This document shows, piece by piece, positions 55,865 through 64,000 of a stretch of 64,000 bases of DNA (within the stretch, counting starts at the first letter, position 1; every line of letters starts with the position of its first letter). A program made the position numbers and the translations under genes. The notes beneath the pieces were generated by a model. The model had not been told where the DNA came from, did no database searches, and saw nothing but the letters and a program-made list of their open reading frames with translations. The DNA lies in NCBI GenBank assembly GCA_015178975.1, contig WHVD01000070.1, positions 124,001 through 188,000 of the forward strand. The letters run 5' to 3'. Source of the stretch: Hysterangium stoloniferum (lineage: Eukaryota > Basidiomycota > Agaricomycetes > Hysterangiales > Hysterangiaceae).

Positions 55865-58800
55865 GCAACTCTCTGGATTCCGTGCGGTTGGAGAGTTGCG
55901 TTGAATCTCCTCGCACACCGGAAAATTGTCATCTTAACGCATCCGCATTGTATGATCCTAATTCTTTGTTCATAAATCTTACTTCGGAACCTCTCGGGAG
56001 TTTCACTTTTCGAGCTCTCATAGATTCAGGTTCAACCCATTGTTTTATAGATACAAGTTTTTCCAGAAAAAATCAGTTGAAAACCTATGCAATAGATCCG
56101 ATTCCGCTCCGACTTTTTGATGGTACCTCAAACTCCGTAATCTCGCAAACCTGCGAACTCCGACTTCGGTTCCCGTGTGGAACCTTTCAGACAGTTACGT
56201 TTTTTGTAACACAGTTGGACTCGAGCTGCTCCGTGGTTCTAGGACATAACTGGCTCACCCGCTATAATCCGTTGATTGATTGGGTATTGGGCAGTATCCA
56301 TTTCCGAACCCCGTCGGCACCCGATACGACTGGTCCCTTTCCGCCTGTTTCGGCAAATATGGCCTCTACAGCACCTCCGGCCCCCGTGGCAAATCCGAGC
56401 TCTCCGCCGCCCGTCTCTCTAATAAACGCCGCAGCTTTTATGAGAGCCATCAAGCTGGACGGCTCCCGAGCATTTACAGTCAATCTTAAAGTTGACGAAG
56501 TCACCGGTCGCTTCGCATCCCCGGTGACCGAACCGATCGCAGATTTAGAAGGTGTTCCTAAAAAATACCATGAATTCGCAGATGTCTTCAGTAAACAAAA
56601 AGCCGATCGACTCGCCCCTCACAGGCCTTACGATTTGAAAATTGATATTGAAGATGGTTCACATCCGCCCCTAGGTCCGGTTTATCCTCTCTCGCAGTCC
56701 GAACTATCGGCTATCCGAGATTTCTTGGATGAACACTTGGCTATAGGTTTTATCCGACCCTCAAAGTCTCCCTATGGAGCCCCTGTCCTATTCGTTCGGA
56801 AAAAAGACGGTTCCCTTCGACTTTGCGTTGACTTTCGAGGACTAAACGCGATTACTCGAAAAGACAAGTACCCATTACCACTAATCTCCGATTTACTCGA
56901 CGCCCCTCGAAAGGCCCGAATTTATACAAAGATAGATCTCAAACACGCCTATCATTTGGTTCGGATCGCCGAAGGTGACGAATGGAAAACAGCTTTTCGC
57001 ACTCGCTATGGTTCCTTTGAATGGTTAGTGATGCCTTTCGGCCTCACCAACGCTCCGTCGGTCTTTCAACGTTTTATCAACGACGTCTTTTCCGACCTAC
57101 TTGACGTCTTTGTCATTGTGTACCTAGACGACATCCTCATCTTCTCCGAAGACCCTACACTTCATGATGAACACGTCCGTGAAGTCCTCCGAAGACTCCG
57201 AAAACATGGTCTTTTTGCGAATGGTAAAAAATGTTCTTTTGATGTCGACACGGTTGAATACTTAGGCTTCATGATGGAACCCGACGGTCTCCGCATGGAC
57301 GACTCTAAAATTCAAGTCATTCAAGATTGGCCGGAACCCCGAAAGGTTAAAGATATTCAGTCCTTTTTAGGCTTCGCCAATTTTTATCGCCGTTTCATTC
57401 ACAATTACTCAAAAATTACCGTTCCGCTCACTCGTCTTACTCGCAAAGACACCCCGTGGAATTTCTCCGACGAATGCCGATCAGCATTCCAGGAATTGAA
57501 AAGTGCATTTACATCCGCCCCTATTTTGTCGCACTGGAAACCCGACGTTCAACTCATCGTGGAAACTGATGCTTCGGACTATGCGCTTGCCGCGATATTG
57601 TCCATTCTGGACACCGATGGTGAAGTACACCCAGTAGCTTTTCTGTCTCGCACATTTTCGGCACCCGAACTCAACTACGACGTTCACGATAAGGAATTAC
57701 TCGCAATCTTTGAAGCTTTCAAGACATGGCGACATTATTTGGAGGGCTCGGCCCACCCGGTAGATGTTATTACAGACCACAAAAATTTAGTTTACTTTTC
57801 AACCACAAAACTTCTCACCCGTCGACAAGCTCGATGGTCCGAATACCTCTCCGCTTTCAACATGGTAATCCGCTTCCGTCCCGGCCGCCTTGGTGGAAAA
57901 CCCGATGCTATGACTAGACGATGGGACGTCTATCCTAAAGAGGGGAGTAGCGACTACGCCACAGTTAACCCGCATAATTTCAAACCTATGTTTTCATCGG
58001 AACAACTGTCCGCATCTATCCGAGCCACTTACCTCATTCATCCAGTCTTGCGAAGTGTTATCCTTATGGATACCGAAAAGTTACATCAAGACATACTATC
58101 GGCAATTCCATTAGACCCAGTCACCAAAGCACACCTCGATAACCCGTCCGACCCCGATCAACCCCGATGGTCATTAGACTCACAAGGTTTCATTCGACTT
58201 GACAATCGCATTTATGTACCGGATTCCGACACCCTTCGGCTGCGAATCCTACAACATAAGCACGACCACCCAATCTCAGGACATTTCGGCCTCAATAAGA
58301 CCCTCTCACTCATTAGAAGAGAATATACATGGCCCGGCATCCGAGATTTTGTTAAGCACTATTGTAAATCCTGTACTACGTGTTTACGCTCTAAATCACA
58401 GCGACACAAACCATATGGCCTACTCAAACAATTACCGATACCGGAAAAACCCTGGAACTCGATTTCTATGGATTTTATCGAGCACCTGCCAGCATCCGAA
58501 GGTCACACAGCAATCCTAGTTGTTGTGGATCGGCTCTCAAAGCAAAGTATTTTCATTCCAACATATGACACGATAACATCTGTACAGTTAGCTGAATTAT
58601 TCGTTACCCATGTATTTTCCAAGCATGGCGTTCCGTCGCATGTCACATCCGATCGCGGCTCCGAGTTTGTCTCTCACTTCTTTAGGTCACTCGGAAAAGC
58701 ACTAGACATGAAGTTACACTTCACTTCGGGCTATCACCCGGAAGGCGATGGACAAACCGAACGCATGAATCAAACCTTGGAGCAATACATCCGTGTCTAT

Positions 58801-59550
58801 TGCAACTATCAACAAGACAATTGGAAATCACTACTACCGCTGGCCGAATTCGCATACAACAACGCACCAAATGCCACTACTGGCATTTCGCCTTTCTTCG
58901 CAAATAAAGGCTACAACCCCAACATCGAAATCCACCCGGAACGCGATCTCGCATCCGCCCGTGCTCAAGACTTTGTTACAAACCTTGACGAGCTACATCA
59001 AGAACTTCGTAAAACTATCGCAATGGCTCAAGAACGATACCAACGGTCTGCGGATAAAAACCGACTTCCACCTCCTGATTTCAAGATCGGAGACCGAGTA
59101 TTCGTTAAAGCCGAGTTTTTCCGAACCACTAGACCTTCTAAGAAGCTCTCTGAAAAATATTTAGGTCCTTTTGAAGTCATAGCACAAGCCGGCACGCTTT
59201 CATGGACGCTTCGGCTCCCCGACAACATGCGTGCAGTACACCCGGTATTTCATGTATCCATGTTAGAACCTTGTGTTGCTAACAGTATACCCGATCGCAT
59301 ACAACCACCACCCCCACCCGTGATCATCGACGGGGAACCCGAATTTGAAATATCGGAAATCCTAGACTCCAAGATCGACAATCGCAGGCGATCGTGCAAG
59401 TTACTTTATTTGGTCAAGTGGACTGGCTATGAAGGTACAGATGAAGAAACTTCCTGGATTCTAGCTACCGAACTTGGCAATGCATCGGAAATTGTTTTAA
59501 CTTTCCATCAAACGTATCCGAATAAGCCCGGTCCTTTAGACTCTCTTTAG
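55738..59550 (+). CDS. Pol of H1: protease, RT, RNase H, integrase, chromodomain
   Basis: Open for 1270 codons in the -1 frame relative to gag, overlapping it by 127 nt. There are six A at 55853-55858 next to the gag stop, where ribosomes could slip; it is not a textbook heptamer. Protease: ALIDSGSTHCFID and VLGHNWL. RT: SPYGAPVLFVRKKDGSLRLC, YTKIDLKHAYH, MPFGLTNAPSVFQRF and catalytic YLDD. RNase H: ETDASDYALAAIL, DVITDHKNL. Integrase: H-x3-H plus CKSCTTC zinc finger, catalytic D in ISMDFIEHLP, D in VTSDRGSEF, E in HPEGDGQTERMNQTLEQ. The C-terminus has a GPFEVI..HPVFHVSMLEP tail and a chromodomain (EFEISEILDSK, LVKWTGYEG), expected to steer insertion to marked chromatin. All catalytic residues are present. 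Confidence 0.95.
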   Translation: MFVVCRSRTPSRCMPKSHKSPIGQYGHDLTTGQAGCRVEKRLSNSLDSVRLESCVESPRTPENCHLNASALYDPNSLFINLTSEPLGSFTFRALIDSGSTHCFIDTSFSRKNQLKTYAIDPIPLRLFDGTSNSVISQTCELRLRFPCGTFQTVTFFVTQLDSSCSVVLGHNWLTRYNPLIDWVLGSIHFRTPSAPDTTGPFPPVSANMASTAPPAPVANPSSPPPVSLINAAAFMRAIKLDGSRAFTVNLKVDEVTGRFASPVTEPIADLEGVPKKYHEFADVFSKQKADRLAPHRPYDLKIDIEDGSHPPLGPVYPLSQSELSAIRDFLDEHLAIGFIRPSKSPYGAPVLFVRKKDGSLRLCVDFRGLNAITRKDKYPLPLISDLLDAPRKARIYTKIDLKHAYHLVRIAEGDEWKTAFRTRYGSFEWLVMPFGLTNAPSVFQRFINDVFSDLLDVFVIVYLDDILIFSEDPTLHDEHVREVLRRLRKHGLFANGKKCSFDVDTVEYLGFMMEPDGLRMDDSKIQVIQDWPEPRKVKDIQSFLGFANFYRRFIHNYSKITVPLTRLTRKDTPWNFSDECRSAFQELKSAFTSAPILSHWKPDVQLIVETDASDYALAAILSILDTDGEVHPVAFLSRTFSAPELNYDVHDKELLAIFEAFKTWRHYLEGSAHPVDVITDHKNLVYFSTTKLLTRRQARWSEYLSAFNMVIRFRPGRLGGKPDAMTRRWDVYPKEGSSDYATVNPHNFKPMFSSEQLSASIRATYLIHPVLRSVILMDTEKLHQDILSAIPLDPVTKAHLDNPSDPDQPRWSLDSQGFIRLDNRIYVPDSDTLRLRILQHKHDHPISGHFGLNKTLSLIRREYTWPGIRDFVKHYCKSCTTCLRSKSQRHKPYGLLKQLPIPEKPWNSISMDFIEHLPASEGHTAILVVVDRLSKQSIFIPTYDTITSVQLAELFVTHVFSKHGVPSHVTSDRGSEFVSHFFRSLGKALDMKLHFTSGYHPEGDGQTERMNQTLEQYIRVYCNYQQDNWKSLLPLAEFAYNNAPNATTGISPFFANKGYNPNIEIHPERDLASARAQDFVTNLDELHQELRKTIAMAQERYQRSADKNRLPPPDFKIGDRVFVKAEFFRTTRPSKKLSEKYLGPFEVIAQAGTLSWTLRLPDNMRAVHPVFHVSMLEPCVANSIPDRIQPPPPPVIIDGEPEFEISEILDSKIDNRRRSCKLLYLVKWTGYEGTDEETSWILATELGNASEIVLTFHQTYPNKPGPLDSL

Positions 59551-59676
59551 TCCTCGCACGGTAACCGACGGCCTCCGGTTCTTCAAACATCAAGTCTCAC
59601 TAGTCGATGCTTTCAAATTTTCAATTTTCAATTCACGTTTCAAAAAAAAAAGGGGATAAAATCAATTATTATTTTG

Positions 59677-60680
59677 CTAACTACCCAAAGTACCCTCCAC
59701 TACTTCCCCTTCCTCCTCGGCCTCCGAAGCTCTTGCTTCACCGACGGCAACCGATATTCCCTTCCCTCCAGTTTCCTCCAAGGCCCTAACCGGCTCAACT
59801 TCGTCCGAACTAGGCAGCTCGAGATACTGCTCGAGCTGCCCCCCGACCCACTGTAACATGGCTGTCTGTTCTCCAATAGCCACTCCCAGCAGTCGCATTT
59901 GCTCTTGTAGGAGCCCCTGCTGTCGCAGAGACTCGTTTCGCCACCGAGTGGTCTCCGAGAAGTACAACCGCATAAGGCGGTTCTGTTCCTCCATCGCGTC
60001 TGTCTGGCGCTCTCCGTAGATCACACCCACGTCGGCCCCCGGGTAGGTACAACCAAGTTTTTGACTCGCACACTCTTGACATGTGCGGCCCCGACCGTTC
60101 GCCCGAGGATGGCAAGCCCGGTTCCGAGCAGTGCAGCGGTTACACCTAGGATCGTTTTCAGGCCCCGCCTTTGGGACTCCTTTTTGTCTCTATCACTAAA
60201 AGTCAGTAACAAGAAAAATATATATATGCATAAATACCTTCGGGCTCGAAGGCCCCGCAGCCTCATCCTCATCTTCCTCGTCCTCTTCATCGGAGACCGA
60301 CGGTGATACTGCCTTTCGCTGAGAAGAAAACATTAGTAGAGATTCGCAGTGCGGTATTTCTCCTAACTTACCTTCCCTTCTCGTTTCTTTCTCGCCTCCT
60401 CCTCTCGGGCCCGACCGGCCTCCTGCTGTTTTTTCCTCGCAAGATCAGCCTCCCGACGCTTGCGTGTAGCTTCCACCTCCGCCCGTCTCTTCTCCTCCGC
60501 CTCGGCCACCTCAATCGCTTTCAGCTCCTCCATCTCCTTTCGTTCCTCCTCCTCGCGTGCCTTTTTCCTTGCCTCGAGTTGGCGACGACGCTCTAGTGCA
60601 TTCAGCGTCCCACTCGGACCCGACGCGGGAGTTACTGTCAGCCTCACAGGGATGGTCTTCGCCCCAGTGTTCACTGACAT
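59677..60680 (-). CDS. Antisense three-exon gene in H1: coiled coil plus Zn2Cys6-type cluster
   Basis: Opposite to gag-pol, between pol and the 3' LTR. Exons 60372-60680, 60238-60318 and 59677-60189; introns of 53 nt (GTAAGT..TACTAAT..CTCAG) and 48 nt (GTATTT..CTGAC..GATAG). Joined in phase they encode exactly 300 aa. Residues about 38-103 are a Lys/Glu/Arg-rich coiled coil (ERRRQLEARKKAREEEERKE), and 112-122 an acidic tract. Residues 146-177 contain six cysteines, C146, C149, C156, C167, C170 and C177, spaced CX2CX6CX10CX2CX6C, the pattern of fungal Zn(II)2Cys6 DNA-binding clusters. The rest is helical (EEQNRLMRLYFSETTRWRNE) and ends acidic. An upstream in-frame extension into the LTR antisense strand (to 60986) is possible, but ATG 60680 is the better start. 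Function is not known; binding DNA or nucleic acid is inference from the cysteine pattern. Introns can persist because the element RNA is the other strand. Confidence 0.8.
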
Positions 60681-60840
60681 TGTGTTTTGGAGGAAAGATT
60701 GAAGAATAAAGCGCCTTGTAACCTCCCATTTCTTATATGCGAAAATTTTACCGGTCACATGACGTTCTGACACACAACCCGTAACCGACGTTGTTTTACG
60801 TACACGATCTAGATTTTCGGCCTCCTTGGGATTTCGGCCA

Positions 60841-60853
60841 AATGAGGGGATAC
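60841..60853 (+). other. Polypurine tract of H1
   Basis: AATGAGGGGATAC abuts the 3' LTR at 60854. Short, but in the expected place for the plus-strand primer. It also lies in the 5' flank of the antisense gene. Confidence 0.6.
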
Positions 60854-61576
60854 TGTTACGACTGTGTCGTAACCCTTCGCAAACCGGCGGCCCCCGACGG
60901 AATACCCTCGTTATACGTCTCCGACAATACAACACCTCGGAAGCCGTCGGACCCCCGACGCTGACGTATGCTCTCCGGTCAATCAAACCCGACTACGCCT
61001 TTCTGTCTGGTTATGTTTTGATATGTCCCTTTCATCATGTTGATCCGTCTCATCTTATGTTCCACATATGTCTAACTATATTCGTAGTCCTCGAACTATT
61101 TCCTTTTATCGTAATTTCCATTCTCGGTTATCATCGGCCTCCGAACTAATCATAAACTTCCTGTTCCTAGTCAAGCTTATTGTTAATGCCGTTTTCCGCC
61201 CTCCTCCCCATTAGTACTTTCTAGACGCCTGTTACTTGTATATGAACTCGCTGTAATTGTAGTTACTAGGCAATCAGAATATCGACTCAGAATACCCTCA
61301 TACGTCTGTAGCAGTCTCATACTAGGAGAATCTCTCTTCCGCCTTCGCGTGCGCTCGTCCACTCTCGGCCCCGACCCCTTGGCCCGACACCTGACTTTTC
61401 CTTCGGTTCCGATCGGTGTCTTGCCGAAAAGTTCTTCTTAGGATTTAGTCTTCGCCTGTCCGAAATTTAAGGACAACCTACGGATATTTGCGAGGGCGCA
61501 GCATATAAGCTGAAGCCAAGTCCTTCCGATCGGTCCCCGTCGGCCACCGACATTAGTCAGTTTCTAGTTCTTAACA
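60854..61576 (+). repeat. 3' LTR of H1
   Basis: Identical by eye to 53805-54527. Followed by the target duplication GGTTT and then the rest of G2 ORF3. Confidence 0.93.
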
Positions 61577-63548
61577 GGTTTCCCCATCGTTCCCTTTTTA
61601 CTCTGAAGGATTTAGCTATTCTCGCCCGAGTCAAATCATTAGAATTCCTGTACAAGGAGTCGGCCCATCGTCTGTAGGCTTTCTCTCTGCAACGAACGAC
61701 TGCGCGGACACTAACCGGCGGAGCGGAAATCCGTGTGAGAAGAGGAGCATTGGGGAGGGGAAATGAAGATGCGGGCAGTGGGGCAGGAACATGTGGCTGC
61801 ATGGTGGTCTCTGTGGGAGGCGTCAGGACGAGGGCCTCGAGTAAATCTACTAAGCCAGCAATAGAGAGGACATTCGCTGAGTCTGGGGGCAGACGGTGAA
61901 GCTCCACTATGATGTGCCGGAACATAGAGAGTTTAATCTCCTGTGCTGCTCGTGCAAAGTTCTTCCCCTCTGCGAGATCCTCGAAGGAGAGATAGAAATC
62001 CTCCATTATCTCCGACAACGGAGCCAGACTGCGACAACCCTTGAGGCTCCCTTGAAGGACTGGTTGCTGAAGTACTGGCACGAGCTGTGATAGCACCCTT
62101 CTGACAGGAAACTGTTCGGAAGGGTAGTTGACAGCTACTCGCATCCAGAAAGTTGTGGATACGGGCTCAGTGAGGAGAACTGGGCTGTCAAGGACAGGAA
62201 TAGGGGATTGTTCTCGGAGAGGAGTGGTGGCTTTCTGCATCTCCTTCGCCTTTCTGCTTGCCATGGGATCGATGACGTCTGGTGTAGGAGGGTCCAAATC
62301 GACATCCATTTGCTCTGGTGGAAGGTCCTGGATAGGGCTACCCAAGGACACGCAATATGAATACGGAGAGTCGGGAGGGATACCCGGTGACGGTGGAAGT
62401 TGGGTCGGTACCGGTATAGCTTTCGGGGAGGGAGAGAGACGAGGCGCCAGAATCGGGGAAGGTTCGCGTTGGGCTGAGGGAGTGTGTGTCGGGTGGAGGA
62501 TGGGAGGGGGCCTCGACATCCCAAGTGAGGTTGGGACTGGTACAGCTTTTGAAGAGGGAGGTAAATGAGGCGTTAGAATCGGGGCTGAGGGAGTGTGTGT
62601 AGGGTGAATGATGGGAAGGGGCCTCGACGTTGGCTAGAGATGTGGGACTGGAATCGTGGAAGGTTCGCGTTCCAGTGACTGTTGACTAGGGCAGTGACCC
62701 CTCCATACTCTGGATGACAGTCTCCGCGTTTGTCTTTGGTTGGGGTCGCTGGTTACGAAACGAACTTTAGACGGGAGAAGGAACCCTTCATGGCAATCCT
62801 CTCCCAGAGATCGGATGCTATACACGCCATTCCTGTTCTCGTCCTCCTCCTCATCCTCGTCCGAGGAAAACTCAATTGGTCCCCTACGGTATCCCTTTTC
62901 TTGTTGGGGCAGCGTTTGACCGTCCCCTCGGGTAAGAACTATGCGTTGCAACTTAATGCGTCGAAGTAGCTCCCAGTCGTAAAAGATGGTACCCTCCTTC
63001 TCCTTCCAGCTCTTGGTTCCCGTCATCCTAATACAAGGTGTCCCACCCTCACTATCATCGGTCTCCGCGAAGTCGGCCCATTTCTCTCCCACGGGGGGAA
63101 GGATCGGCACGGAAACTCTGTTTCCGCATTGCACTCTGTACTCACGCCGCTGCCGCTTGGAGGGGACTCCTTCTCTTGCTCCCCTCGCCTCCTGTTGACT
63201 TCTATACTCAGCACGCCTTTCTCTTTTGTGGGTGAGTCTCCTTGTGTTGTGTTCTTCCATAAACATTTCCTGCTTCCACATGCTAGCAGCGACTTCCTCA
63301 GATGACGGTCTGACGGAGGGGCCTAACGGCTTGCTCCAATCCGTACCGGTATTTTCCCCCGGCTCATCACCAAAGGAGAAAGTCGACAGGGGGGTTGATT
63401 CTTGGGTACCCCAATTGCTCTCGACATTGTCTGTACGAGGCACGCGGGTGATGAATCCCCCGCCGGTCGTGGATGTACTGGCTGTCGGGGCTCGCGGGAC
63501 CTTTTTGAACTTAGGGAGGACTTGCTTGTTTTGTTGGAAAGGGAGCAT

Positions 63549-63898
63549 TATAGCACGATAAAAGTGGTGAAGTTGAAGATAGAGGGAAGGGCTGTAGATA
63601 GGTGAAGGACGTGGTGTGAAAGATAAAGAAAATTTATGCGAATTTACGTGTACTTTTTTTTATATATATATTGAATTGAAACTCCGCTCGGTTGGTCGTT
63701 AAATAAAATTCATTAATTGTGGTCGGGTTTTGGGGAAATGTGTCCGCTGCCAATTAATGGTTGTCCCAATCGACCGAAGGGATAGAAAAATGAAAAAGAA
63801 TAAAAGCCAATGAGATGGCTCACTGAATAACTGAGATATTTCTGAAAGGAAGTTACAAAAGAGAGGGAATAGATGATTCCTTGAGCGCATATATCCCG
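63549..63898. other. G2 spacer between pol and ORF3
   Basis: 63549-63770 matches the G1 spacer 7314-7530. Left of about 63771 G2 and G1 are alike; to the right G2 has about 125 bp of different sequence leading to a pol end, whereas G1 runs straight into its RNase H tail. No gene. Confidence 0.55.
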
Positions 63899-64000
63899 TT
63901 AAATGTTGAACAGCGCCTTGTACGCCCTCAGAAGTGCCGGAGCGTTTCTAAGGTCAGTGCTGCTTAACCACGAATCCTCCTCGGGTCTATAACCTTTCCA
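63899..64000 (-). pseudogene. C-terminal end of a gypsy pol (chromodomain), cut by the window
   Basis: The minus strand reads KGYRPEEDSWLSSTDLRNAP and about 13 more residues to a TAA at 63899-63901. The WKGY.PEE.SW..L.NA pattern is the second half of a chromodomain as found at gypsy pol C-termini. It lies upstream of ORF3 in the same direction, so it is probably the pol end of G2 itself. Only 33 codons are in the window, so whether the gene is intact cannot be said. Confidence 0.7.

Larger units (their letters stand above)
53805..61576 (+). mobile_element. Intact chromodomain Ty3/gypsy retrotransposon H1 with an antisense gene
   Basis: 7772 bp. LTRs 53805-54527 and 60854-61576 (723 bp each, identical by eye), with the perfect duplication GGTTT at 53800-53804 and 61577-61581. 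It sits in ORF3 of the G2 element. In order: self-priming PBS (54530-54540), gag (54566-55864), pol in the -1 frame to 59550, an opposite-strand three-exon gene (59677-60680), a PPT (60841-60853) and the 3' LTR. No stop or frameshift was found in gag or pol, and CpG is not depleted as it is in G1. It may still be able to move. Confidence 0.95.
53726..63548 (-). pseudogene. ORF3 of G2, interrupted by element H1
   Basis: Coding parts 61582-63548 and 53726-53804, split by the H1 retrotransposon. Starting at ATG 63548 it is nearly collinear with ORF3 of G1. The frame is open except for a TAG at 62634-62636 and the H1 insertion, so it is better kept than G1. It shows the basic Ser/Pro N-terminus, the DEDEEEDE stretch, the GFLLPSKVRFVTSDPNQRQ block, Pro-rich repeats, a folded C-terminal part (FYLSFEDLAEGKNFARAA) and a basic tail (SFRVKRERWGNL). 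It codes for about 700 aa of unknown function. Keeping one long frame in a transposon copy suggests that ORF3 was under selection in the active element. Confidence 0.8.

Overview
The window looks like a transposon-rich stretch of an Agaricomycete (mushroom-forming basidiomycete) genome. The evidence is about 40 short introns (mostly 47-62 nt, GT..AG), a UTP10 gene and a phospholipase-D-superfamily gene in fungal style, Ty3/gypsy elements with chromodomains, a Tc1 element, and decay by CGA-to-TGA changes, which fits CpG-methylated transposons. The species cannot be named from the sequence.

Layout. 1-4067: solo LTRs (487-1921 with a second one nested at 643-1285; 3007-3418) and LTR relics. 4068-23806: one Ty3/gypsy element read on the minus strand ('G1', TSD ATAAG). 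Five later insertions have split it: a solo LTR (4510-4975), a complete non-autonomous LTR element (8165-13631), a 2-kb LTR-like element 'B1' (14348-16403), a Tc1 transposon (16559-18157) and a solo LTR (22922-23565). Removing them leaves an element of about 9.5 kb in the order LTR-PBS-gag-protease-RT-RNase H-ORF3-PPT-LTR. 23812-28914: an 18-bp tandem array, a purine-rich minisatellite and a TA-flanked TIR element. 28955-36490: more nested LTR pieces, a gypsy integrase/chromodomain relic carrying a tRNA-like insert, and a diverged copy of ORF3.

36878-47604 is an island of ordinary genes. UTP10 lies on the minus strand (29 exons, 2047 aa) head-to-head with a 13-exon PLD-superfamily gene on the plus strand (638 aa). 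They are followed by a decayed scrap of UTP10 (48133-48291) and a frameshifted P-loop NTPase gene (48565-50865).

51084-64000 is the 3' part of a second G-family element ('G2', minus strand). Its LTR is broken by element B2, and its ORF3 is broken by a complete, apparently intact chromodomain Ty3/gypsy element 'H1' (53805-61576; 723-bp LTRs identical by eye; TSD GGTTT). H1 has overlapping gag and pol ORFs and an 11-nt PBS that is an exact reverse complement of an LTR segment, as expected of a self-primed element. It also has a third gene on the opposite strand, between pol and the 3' LTR. That gene has two introns and encodes 300 aa: a basic/acidic coiled coil, an acidic tract and a Zn2Cys6-type cysteine cluster (CX2CX6CX10CX2CX6C). 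This antisense, intron-bearing cargo gene, and the conserved ORF3 of the G family, are the two most interesting candidates in the window.
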